The position numbers were made by a program, and so were the translations under genes. A stretch of DNA of 64,000 nucleotides. Origin: Platynereis dumerilii (Eukaryota; Annelida; Polychaeta; Phyllodocida; Nereididae). Shown here piece after piece: positions 56,119 to 64,000 of this stretch. Position 1 is the first letter of the stretch; each line of letters starts with the position of its first letter. Where the stretch lies: the NCBI GenBank assembly GCA_026936325.1, contig JAPTHN010000042.1:124001-188000 (forward strand), in the 5' to 3' direction. Under the pieces are notes generated by a model that worked only from the letters and a program-made list of their open reading frames with translations, was not told where the DNA came from and did not search any database.

Positions 56119-56612
56119 TACGCGAATATTATTCAGCTTTTCTCAGAACTTTCAAGGTTAAAGCATCTTCACTTATACCTTCATTGCAAAAATTTCAAGC
56201 AGTGTTAATCTTGGCGATGTCTTCTGGAATCAGTCTGTTGCTGCAATTTCAAGAAGTATGAGTTTCTGCTATAGGATTGTGAAACGTAGCAAAAACTGTT
56301 CATGTGATTGATTGAGCGACTGAATTACGTAGCTTAAATCCAATTTAGATAGAATAAAAACGTTTTTCAAAGCCAGTGATGTGTCTGCAAGGACAGGGAT
56401 TGTCAGTTTTTTCCTGCTAATCTGATTTACTTTCCAAGTCAGCTGCTCATTGAAGCAGAATGCTACATTTTTCTTTGTTGTCTATGTTAAACTTAAGGAT
56501 TTGGAGGACGTTTGATTTACTGATAGACAATCACACAAGCTGAAAAAGCTACGTACTAGATAGTAAGAAAAGCAGCCAAAGAAACTCATACTAAGTGATT
56601 CCGCAGTAATAT
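56119..56612. other. Unassigned spacer
   Basis: AT-rich with no recognised motif. Confidence 0.4.
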
Positions 56613-56770
56613 AATAAAACCCCATGACAGTGCAGTTCACAGCTATGAACATCATGAGTGTCAGGTCTGCTCTGAATTAACACGAGTCCGAAGGACGAGT
56701 GTTATTCAGAAGGCAGACCTGACACGAATGATGTTCAAAGCTGTGAACTACACTGTTATGGGGTTTTATT
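56613..56770. repeat. Long palindrome with CCGAAGG apex (158 bp)
   Basis: The left arm from AATAAAACCCCATGACAGTG is the inverse of the right arm ending CACTGTTATGGGGTTTTATT, with few mismatches over about 70 bp. The middle parts AGTGTCAGGTCTGC and GCAGACCTGACAC pair exactly. The apex is CACGAGTCCGAAGGACGAGT. Confidence 0.9.
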
Positions 56771-57030
56771 TATATCCCGCATTGACTTTATCAATTGTTT
56801 TTACTAGATTTTAGTCTGATAGCTTAAAATTCTCCCAAGTTAGGAGCAGCTGTTTGTTGTGATGTCACCAGCTGCCCATTGTGACGTCATGACATAAACA
56901 ATCGCTGCCCATTGTTTGCATAACAACGTCAGATAAGATAATTTATTTCATTGAGTTCACTAGGATGAACTCAATCGTGAGAACTCTGGTTTTTTCATGG
57001 TGTTCACACGCAATTGCGGGATATAGCATG
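56771..57030. repeat. Inverted repeat TATATCCCGCA ... TGCGGGATATA with internal hairpin
   Basis: TATATCCCGCATTG just after the long palindrome pairs with CAATTGCGGGATATAG near 57012-57026. Between them TTGAGTTCACTAGGATGAAC plus TCAA (about 56952-56975) is a 9-bp-arm hairpin. It is possibly a small MITE of about 255 bp. Confidence 0.5.
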
Positions 57031-57036
57031 ACATGT

Positions 57037-57115
57037 GGCTCCATAGGATAGTTGGTAGCATATTTGCCCCTGTGCGTGCAGTGCATGGTGGACACGGGTT
57101 CAAACCCTGATCCGG
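57037..57115 (+). repeat. tRNA-derived SINE head
   Basis: GGCTCCATAGGATAGTTGGT plus AGCATATTTGCCCC resembles the 5' half of a tRNA, with a box-A-like GGATAGTTGGT. GGGTTCAAACCC (57096-57107) is a good box B. The middle is longer than in a true tRNA, and TCCGGA closes against GGCTCCA imperfectly, so it is a SINE head or tRNA relic. Confidence 0.6.
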
Positions 57116-57678
57116 AAATCTCCAGAGATTATTATTGATGTCCACAAACACCTGAATGTAAACACTTGCAATTCCTCTCCTGAAATTACACTATAAAAAG
57201 TTAATTATATATTATTATGATATAAATGACAGATATGTGCCGAAAAACAAAAGGCTTGGAACCATATAATAAAATGATGCATTTTTAAAGAAGAATACTT
57301 GTGTTATTTTGCGAACGACTATAGGCTTACAGTAACAGATGCCCCACATCTGCCACTCTACATGAAACTCATAATCCCTCAAAAACTATACCATAGCTTG
57401 AGGGTACTTATGCCTGTCATAGGTCAGAGACAAGTTTGCCTTATTAGCCTACTTCCAAGTTATTCTGAACACATCTTGAGACAGATGAGGATAGGCCTAG
57501 TTCCATTCTATGCCAATAGGTGTTGATTGATATTTTTCATCAATTTTCTCACACGAAAAGGTCATTTGTTATTATCAACTGAACTTTGGCTTCGTTGCTC
57601 GGGATGTACATCTACATCCAGAGCATACATGTCAAATAAAAAACAATGTAAATTGCTAATTCTCCAAGAAACATGTCA
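57116..57678. other. Unassigned spacer
   Basis: No gene is supported. It could hold the body of the SINE whose head precedes it. Confidence 0.35.
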
Positions 57679-60262
57679 ACAGACTCAGACTCAGACTCAG
57701 ACTCAGATTCAGTTTATTCTGCCTTAAGAAATAATCACAAGTAACATGAAATAAAAGTTAATATTAATAATTAGGCAAAGGAGACCCCTCTAAGGATATA
57801 GTTCCGCTATCGAGGGGCCACCTTACAGTGAATGAAAATAAATTAACATCGGATTTACATAGCAATTATAAGTAAATAGACTATTAATAATAATAATAAT
57901 AATAATAAAAGATTTTTGTATAGCGTCAGTTACAAATAAAATTTGCTCACCAACGCTTGTTATTTGTGTGTCATTACTCAGGGTAATAAATGGTAAATAA
58001 ATAGGTCTTTAAGTGTTTTTTGAAGGTGGGGAGGTTGTCAATGCATCTAATCTTTACCGGCAGTTTATTCCAGAGACATGGACTAATATGCTGGAAACTG
58101 CGAGCACCCCAAGAATTAATTCTTACGTTTTTAACTTCCAGTAAATTAGTGTCACTGTTTCTTAAGGATCTGGTAGGTTTTCGAGATTTAATTAATTGAA
58201 TTAAGTAGTTTGGGGCTTGCTTGTGAAGAGTTTTCCAGGTTAAAGTTAGCAATTTATACTCAATCCTGGCATGTATTGGCAGCCAGTGTAATGCTTTTCT
58301 TCTGCTAGTTATGTGCTCACGCCTGCTTACTTTTTCAATCAATCTGACTGCTGAGTTTTGAGCAACTTGCAGCTTATTCAGTAATTTTTTTGAAATGCCA
58401 TAAAGTAAACTGTTTCCATAGTCCAAATGTGGTGTAACAAGGGCATTCACAACAGTTTTTGAATCTTCTTTACTTAGGTTTTTCCTTATATGTGATATGT
58501 TTTTGATGTTGAAATAGACAGATTTGCATATTTTATTAATTTGTTTTTCCATGGTCATATGCTTGTCAAATATAATACCAAGATTTTTAACATTATCTGC
58601 ATATTCAATCTCTGTTCCATCTACGGATAGTTTGTCAATGTTAGTAGATAGTAATTGTGGTTTTGTTCCAAGTAGGATAATTTCAGTCTTACTCCCATTG
58701 TTACATAGTTTATTTGTACTTAAAAATTTTCTTATATCATTGATACAGTGTTCCATCTTTGTTTTACTATTATTTGTATTGTCATTTGGATTAAAAGCTA
58801 TAATAAGCTGTTCGTCATCTGCATATTTTTGATCTTCAATATTATGCTTATGTGCTATCTCACTCATAGGTGCTATATAGGTATTGAATAGTATTGGCCC
58901 TAGTTTGGATCCCTGAGGGACACCGTATTTAAGTTTGCGTTTTTGAGACGTGCTATCATTTATCACCACTGAGTTAGTTCTATCTGTAATATAAGATTTG
59001 AACCAGTTAAGCGCAGAACCTTTAATTCCGTATATACTTTGTAATCGGTCTAACAGAATTTTGTGATCAATGGTGTCAAAGGCAGCAGATAAATCAAGCA
59101 GGACTAGCATAGAAACCTTGCCTTCATTCCCGTTGGTCATTATGTCATTGTGTATTTTGGTCAGGAGAGTTTCCGTACTGTGATTTGGTTTGTATGCAGA
59201 TTGTCTGTTATCTTGTAGTTTGTTGTAGGTGAGATGTTTATTGAGTTGTTCAATTACCACTCCTTCAATCAGTTTGCTGATAAATTTCAGGTTGGATATT
59301 GGTCGATAATTCTTAGGGCTGAGTTCTAGTCCAGCTTTTTTGAGTAGCGGCTTGATAATAGCATGTTTGTATCCACTCGGCATAATACCTAGCTTGAGTG
59401 AAGTGTTAACAATTTTAGTTATAATCGGCAAAAACACATCTAGACATTCTTTCATAAGCCATGTGGGTAGTGGGTCCAGGTCAGAATGTTTAGTTGCCAT
59501 TTTCATTACTAGTCTCCTAATTATTTCAGGTTCGACTGAAGCAAACTGCGTAAGAGCTGTGCCATTAAAAGAGTTTGACGCCGATACCCGATTGGGGCTT
59601 ACCTCTTGTAATTTGGACCTGATTGCTTCTATTTTGTCCTCAAAAAATTCAGAGAATTCATCAGCAAGTGCTTCGCTATTAGTATGTAAGGGTAGCGGAG
59701 ATTCCGGTTTTCTGTTTAAAGCAGCATTGACAATCTTAAAAAGCGCTTTAGAATTGCCTTTGTGTGTTTGTATTTTATCCGTAAGATATTTGGCTCGCAG
59801 ATTATTTAGATGAACATTATATTGATTTCTTTTTTCTTTAAAGTTATCAAAGTCCGTCTTAGTTCTGGTTTTCCGCCATCTTTTCTCAGCTCTACGTTTG
59901 GCGGTTTTTGCGGTTTTAATATCAGCATTGCTCCAGGGCGTAGCTTTTCGAAGTGTAATTGTTCTTCCTAATAGTGGTGCATGCTTGTCTAATATATCAG
60001 TACAGGATTCATATTTATTGACAAGAGAATATAGATACTGTATTTCTGACTGTGCATTCATACAATCAATATTTGACAGATGTTTTTTTATATCGGCCTT
60101 AAATTTTCCTATATCAATGCTTTTTGTCTTTCTGAATTTGACAGATTTCTTATTAGTGGCAGCCTTGGGAAAATTAGCCTTCATAAGAATGGCATGATGA
60201 TCTGACAGCAGTTCATCCACTGCACAGAAGTTTAAGAGATAATAATAATCATAAAAGATGGT
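57679..60262 (-). mobile_element. 5'-truncated CR1/L2-like LINE with 3' tail
   Basis: A minus-strand insertion. The 3' end is an AATAAACTGAATCTGAGTCT region with five GAGTCT-type units (57679-57712). Upstream lie an untranslated region of about 260 bp, including an AAT-type microsatellite (57888-57908), and the long coding frame. The 5' end falls inside the endonuclease domain, as is common for LINEs that stop early in reverse transcription. No target duplication was identified. Confidence 0.85.
57974..60220 (-). CDS. LINE reverse transcriptase, 748 uninterrupted codons (5' partial)
   Basis: The frame opens after a TAA at 60263-60265, so about 14 more codons precede the 748 given. Residues 5-11 (LSDHHAI) are the last motif of the AP-type endonuclease; the rest of that domain is lost. 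A linker follows, then RT: GYKHAIIKPLLKKAGLELSP (about 265), NYRPISNLKFISKLIEGVV, the catalytic block LVLLDLSAAFDTIDHKILLD (about 365), YGVPQGSKLGPILFNTYI (about 425), the active site QKYADDEQLII (YADD, about 455), SKTEIILLG, and KNLGIIFDKHMTMEKQI. The C-terminal region LHWLPIHARIEYKLLTLTWK and the final NKLPVKIRCIDNLPTFKKHL are typical of CR1/L2/Rex1-type LINEs. All catalytic motifs are intact and no stop interrupts the frame, so the insertion is young, but truncation makes it non-autonomous. Confidence 0.9.
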   Translation of the reverse strand: MDELLSDHHAILMKANFPKAATNKKSVKFRKTKSIDIGKFKADIKKHLSNIDCMNAQSEIQYLYSLVNKYESCTDILDKHAPLLGRTITLRKATPWSNADIKTAKTAKRRAEKRWRKTRTKTDFDNFKEKRNQYNVHLNNLRAKYLTDKIQTHKGNSKALFKIVNAALNRKPESPLPLHTNSEALADEFSEFFEDKIEAIRSKLQEVSPNRVSASNSFNGTALTQFASVEPEIIRRLVMKMATKHSDLDPLPTWLMKECLDVFLPIITKIVNTSLKLGIMPSGYKHAIIKPLLKKAGLELSPKNYRPISNLKFISKLIEGVVIEQLNKHLTYNKLQDNRQSAYKPNHSTETLLTKIHNDIMTNGNEGKVSMLVLLDLSAAFDTIDHKILLDRLQSIYGIKGSALNWFKSYITDRTNSVVINDSTSQKRKLKYGVPQGSKLGPILFNTYIAPMSEIAHKHNIEDQKYADDEQLIIAFNPNDNTNNSKTKMEHCINDIRKFLSTNKLCNNGSKTEIILLGTKPQLLSTNIDKLSVDGTEIEYADNVKNLGIIFDKHMTMEKQINKICKSVYFNIKNISHIRKNLSKEDSKTVVNALVTPHLDYGNSLLYGISKKLLNKLQVAQNSAVRLIEKVSRREHITSRRKALHWLPIHARIEYKLLTLTWKTLHKQAPNYLIQLIKSRKPTRSLRNSDTNLLEVKNVRINSWGARSFQHISPCLWNKLPVKIRCIDNLPTFKKHLKTYLFTIYYPE

Positions 60263-60529
60263 TTAGTAATAGCAATAATTTCTATTTGTTGAGTGACAGA
60301 TTTTCTTACATATAAACAATCTCAACACAAATATTGCATCTGAGAAGCCATGTATCTTGGCCTTGTTGTATATTGTTTTGGCCCTATAAATGTTACATTG
60401 GCTTCACTGCTTTATATTTGACAAACCCATATGCTATACATGTACCTAGCTCAAGGGTAAGCCTGCTACAGTTCAGATACAAGGCTTCATCGCCTTGTTT
60501 ACTCTACTTCTTTGTTATTCTGAACATCC
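60263..60529. other. Unassigned spacer
   Basis: No motif recognised. Confidence 0.4.
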
Positions 60530-60690
60530 CATGGTCAAATGGTTAAGCACGCTTATCCACTGGCTTCAAATCTCACCCTGGGAACTGACTGTAGTCCGAG
60601 CCCATGGGACATTAAATGGAGGCGGGCTGTGTCCATTATTCTATGCTGGGGAAACTGAAAGACCCTGGACATCACTGAATTAATACGGCA
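60530..60690 (+). repeat. Possible decayed tRNA-derived SINE
   Basis: ATGGTCAAATGGTTAAGCAC, then GCTTATCCACTGGCTTCAAA, resembles box A and a weakened box B at tRNA spacing. The sequence that follows (GGCGGGCTGTGTCCATTATT) would be the SINE body. The box B is poor. Confidence 0.4.
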
Positions 60691-61402
60691 TGTGCTGGAC
60701 TCCCAGTCTTCTCATCTCATCATATATGGCGTTCACAAAAAAAAATTAAGTGCAGCTCGTTCCGCAAAGATGGAGGTTGAGCTGCCCTGGCTGATCAAGA
60801 GTACACCAGCACAACAAAAACAAGCAGCATCATAATTATCTCTTCACATTCTATTCTAAGCCAACAGATATTGACTCCCAGTTCATCTTTTCACATGACA
60901 CTTTAAGCTAAGGTCTCATTGACAAAGCATTACTCGGACACAAATGGAATTTGCAGGTTTAAAAAAGCTGGTAACTGGTTTGTTGTAGAAAATTCAACCT
61001 AATTAAGGTTTTATTTTAGAATTCATTAGAATATATATAAGAGTGCTTAAATTGTAGGTGAGCAGGGAATAAGTGATGCCAACTTAAGTATTTTTTATAT
61101 CCGTAAAACAATATGGTACATGTTACAATTTTAAAGAAATTACGTGTTACATTAGCTCAAGATGCATTGAAAAAGAAAACATATTTAGACAAAAGATTGG
61201 TTACATGTTCAAGCATCGTTTTCCTATTGCTATTTCCACCTACTCGATGCAATCATTTGTAATGCCTCGCTGACAAGCCTTTTATGAAATCTAAAATTCA
61301 AATCATCATTTCCTGGAAACTAGAATATTTTGGCTTCTGCTGACACGAGAAGCACTAATGGATCATTTGATGGGAATCGGAAATGCATCAGTTGTATTTA
61401 TT
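60691..61402. other. Unassigned spacer
   Basis: AT-rich with no gene recognised. Confidence 0.4.
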
Positions 61403-61406
61403 TTAA

Positions 61407-62216
61407 GGTGACTCGAGCATGGTAGTTTGATCATATAGATTTTTCTAAAATTTTGCACAGGTACTCTATGGGACCCATACATTCCAAAAATGAAAAACAA
61501 AAAAAATTCACCGACTCGTTTTGTTGCCATGGTAACAGCATGTTTGGCCTGATGACTGCTTAAAAGTCATAAATTGAGTTTTTGGTTATGTACCACAGAA
61601 TAAAGCATTACATGCATTTGTCTCGCAAAAACATCAGAAATGTCTTCCCAAGGATTTACACCAATACATTTGCCATAAATTTGAAGAAAAAGGTTAAAAC
61701 ACTTTATTCTATAAGAGCTCAAAGGGCACCAACACACTAATTAATTGCAGATTTTGCATCAAATTTTAGGAAAACGATCATACAGATTTTTAAAAAAATT
61801 TGCATATATCCTAAACAAGTTATTGTCAAACAAATGGCCAAAAATAAAAAAATTTCACCGAGTCGTTTTTTAACTGCAGTACCATGATTATGCCAATGTC
61901 AATTTAAAGAAATAAAGACAATTTTAGACACAGTTGACTGAAATTAGTTGAGGAAATTCTTTCGGATACAGATGAGAAGCTGAAACTTTAAACTAGCATA
62001 GAAAAAATGTTACTGCATTCAATAAAAAAATAATTATGCTTCTAGCTGCATTACATCTCATTTAAATAGCAAATTACTGGCTGCCATGCTGTTAAAAAAA
62101 AAAAAGCAGAAAATGGTAACGTCACAACTTTTTCAGGGCCTGCAGCAGTTGTGACGCTATGTTGCTAGGCAACCAGGCTGCTCAGAAGTATGTGCAGTGT
62201 ACCACGGTTGAGTCAC
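61407..62216. mobile_element. TTAA-flanked TIR element, 810 bp (piggyBac/Kolobok-type target)
   Basis: GGTGACTCGAGCATGGTA at 61407 is the inverse, with a few mismatches, of TACCACGGTTGAGTCACC ending at 62216. TTAA is on each side (61403-61406, 62217-62220). TTAA duplications are used by piggyBac and Kolobok. Inside, GATCATATAGATTTTTCTAA with CACCGACTCGTTTT (about 61430-61545) is repeated as GATCATACAGATTTTTAAAA with CACCGAGTCGTTTT (about 61779-61870), an internal duplication. No transposase. Confidence 0.8.
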
Positions 62217-62220
62217 CTTA

Positions 62221-62987
62221 AACGAGAGCCCAGTTACACTCTTTAAATAATTACAGTATAAATACACAATGTTCTAGGTTTTCTAGAGAAGAAAGAAATT
62301 TTAGTATTTGTTTGCGACATGGTTCACTTTTTCATGCCTGATATATGTTTTATCTAAATCAATTTGTGAAGATAAGAAACCTTCAATTGCGAAGTAAAAC
62401 TACCAAATCCAACCAATGTATGTAGAACTGTCAAATTAATTGCCTGCAAAATGGTTGAATTTCTTACAATTATCAAGTCTTACCAACACATTTTGTGCGA
62501 AGAAACCACTTTAACAGCAACAGGCAGAGGAATTTAGAACTAATGGTCTGAAATCATCTTCAAGAGGACAGTGCAAACAAGTTTAGTTGAAGTACATTAT
62601 GTTATTTTCGTCTCTTTCTTCAATTTATCATTCCTTTGATATTCAATACAGATGCATGACAAAGTGGACATTTTTGAATGGTGTCTCATCCACTGATATT
62701 TCTTGATCCTTGTGAACTCTTGTGACACACAAATCAGGCAAAGCGTTTTGCTATACAAACTCAACAGTGGAAATCATTTTGTATGACTTTGACACTGGGT
62801 ATCTTCTGTAGTATTGGTCCTGTTGGATGGGGTCACCAAGTGTGCTTTTTGAAAGGAAAGAATCCTCTGCACGGATTTCGGAGATGTAAGTTTTTGAACA
62901 AACTCATTGATTCTATAACTGGGATCTATGTATCAGAGTCCTGAAATTTTCATATAAGTGTACATAGAGCTTTGATATTAAGACAGT
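62221..62987. other. Unassigned spacer
   Basis: No motif or gene recognised. Confidence 0.4.
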
Positions 62988-63432
62988 GCATTTTTTAACA
63001 TAGTAAGTGGGAGACCAAATCCTAGTGGACAGATTTGGTCTCCCAGTCATTGCCAAATTGATATCACTGGGAGACCAATTTTCTCAGAAAATCTCATTAA
63101 TTTCGACATTTAGTTTGTCATGATTTATAATTCTTGGTTGCATTTGAAAACTAGGCTTCTTCCTTTCGTGTCAAAAAATATTATTTTACTGTCTTTACTA
63201 TTATAGTTCTGTTGATGCCAAATTTCTGCATTTCAATTCTTAAAAATTTAAAATTTGTCTAATCTGTTTTGGCAGAAATCAGCCAAGATCCTTAATTAGC
63301 AGTCACCGAAACAGTTCAAAGTCCCTTTTGCAAGCATATATTTTATGGATCTTCAGCTGATTGATAAATGCCCGCGCGTCATGGCATGACAAAGTTCCGT
63401 CGGTCTCCCAGTGGAAAATCCTTAAAAAATGC
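62988..63432. mobile_element. Inverted-repeat element with GTGGGAGACC ends, about 445 bp
   Basis: GCATTTTTTAA plus AGTGGGAGACC at the left (62988-63015) mirrors GGTCTCCCAGTGG plus TTAAAAAATGC at the right (63402-63432), with a short gap. A hairpin GGAGACCAAATC ... GATTTGGTCTCC lies at 63010-63045, and a further ACTGGGAGACC occurs at about 63066. No coding capacity. Confidence 0.55.
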
Positions 63433-63783
63433 TCTGTATTAAGAGCTTTTCTGAGATCATCACTCATGTACGGAAGCTGCTAGTATTTGAAAATTATCTG
63501 TTTTCTGGGAAAACTTTCTTTAAATTATATCTAACAATAAGGAACTGGTCGTTCACATCATCAGACAAATGTGACACATGGAATATGGTGCAGTTTCTAA
63601 GTCACAAATATACTGATCTTCTCAGAATTTTTAAAAGACCAACAACATACTTTTTTGATTTGATGGTCATTCAGCCCGTACTATGTGTTTTCTGGACATA
63701 AAGAAGCACAATCTCATGTATTGCACCCTTTGAAGTTCAGAAAATAAACCAACTCCTTGCCAGACATTTAAAACACTGTATCC
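63433..63783. other. Unassigned, with an unrecognised open frame
   Basis: The plus frame running to 63701 reads, for example, NMVQFLSHKYTDLLRIFKRP. The composition is plausible, but I recognise no family. It begins inside the preceding element, so it is probably not a gene. Confidence 0.25.
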
Positions 63784-63990
63784 TCACCTGTTTGCTTTCC
63801 CAGACTGTAAACTGTCAGTGATGGGAGGATTCTCCTTAAGCGTCTGGTCAACTTTTATTTTTTGCACTCTGGTTTGAAGCTTGGTGTTTTTGCCTGACCT
63901 TTGAATGAAGGTCATTTGTATGTCTGGCTGAAAACTAACCTGAGGTATATTAGGTCTTACAGTCAAGCAAAGTATATGTAACCTTTGCAT
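63784..63990 (-). pseudogene. Relic of the unknown repeated coding family, copy 3
   Basis: The minus frame reads IPQVSFQPDIQMTFIQRSGK, then NTKLQTRVQKIKVDQTLKEN, then PPITDSLQSGKANR and a stop. It aligns with the copy at 41743-41844 (pattern VRQxHLxSxQxxKxKxxQTLKExPxIxDSLQS) and with the decayed DNA copy at 52391-52560. It runs toward the window edge and may continue beyond. Confidence 0.5.
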
Positions 63991-64000
63991 ATATATACCT

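Noticed and set aside
58524-60197. Plus-strand frames of 100-157 codons
   Set aside because: Antisense shadows of the 748-codon LINE frame on the minus strand.

Overview
The window is a stretch of metazoan nuclear DNA from an invertebrate. It is AT-rich and has no dense operon-like gene packing. It is packed with LINEs of the CR1/L2/Jockey type, tyrosine-recombinase (YR) retrotransposons (one DIRS1-like, one Ngaro-like), hAT-type and mariner-type miniature elements, and tRNA-derived SINE heads. That mix is typical of marine invertebrates such as hemichordates, amphioxus, molluscs or cnidarians. I cannot fix the phylum from the sequence. I see no convincing complete host protein-coding gene. 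The best host-like candidates are a short possible terminal exon near 13.9 kb and a set of minus-strand exon-like pieces at 48.4-49.9 kb that lie inside a transposon.

Layout. 0.3-0.85 kb: a motif recurring seven times, then a LINE C-terminal fossil. 2.0-3.4 kb: palindromes and a second, unrelated LINE C-terminal fossil. 4.3-9.3 kb: layered insertions (a MITE; a LINE split by a 1.5 kb terminal-inverted-repeat element carrying a cysteine-rich coding fragment; two copies of a MITE with 6-bp target duplications, one of them invaded by a second MITE). 9.3-19.6 kb: mostly unassigned sequence with a few MITEs, a palindrome and a tRNA-like SINE head. 19.6-32.5 kb: a three-copy repeat module, a 0.94 kb inverted-repeat element, then a DIRS1-like element with characteristic inverted terminal repeats and internal complementary region, itself invaded by an oppositely oriented Ngaro-like element. 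33-46 kb: hAT, mariner and other MITEs, a 31-bp minisatellite, a LINE relic, and a 1.9 kb element built from five related hairpins. 46.7-51.7 kb: a mariner MITE and a 4.4 kb element with CACTG termini, a 55-bp minisatellite and exon-like coding pieces. 52-57 kb: fragments of a repeated coding family, two apex-sharing palindromes, and a 1.0 kb element with repeated subterminal motifs. 57.7-60.3 kb: a 5'-truncated LINE with an uninterrupted 748-codon reverse-transcriptase frame. 61.4-63.4 kb: a TTAA-flanked element and a further inverted-repeat element.

The genes here are transposon genes. The main story is serial insertion: DIRS1-like into an older repeat, Ngaro-like into DIRS1-like, a DNA element into a LINE, and a MITE into a MITE. 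The least explained signal is a set of palindromes with unrelated arms but a shared apex of about 20 bp around CCGAAGG (2.0, 54.0 and 56.6 kb). The reading-frame evidence used here does not depend on ATG starts, because most frames are relics that open at an arbitrary codon.
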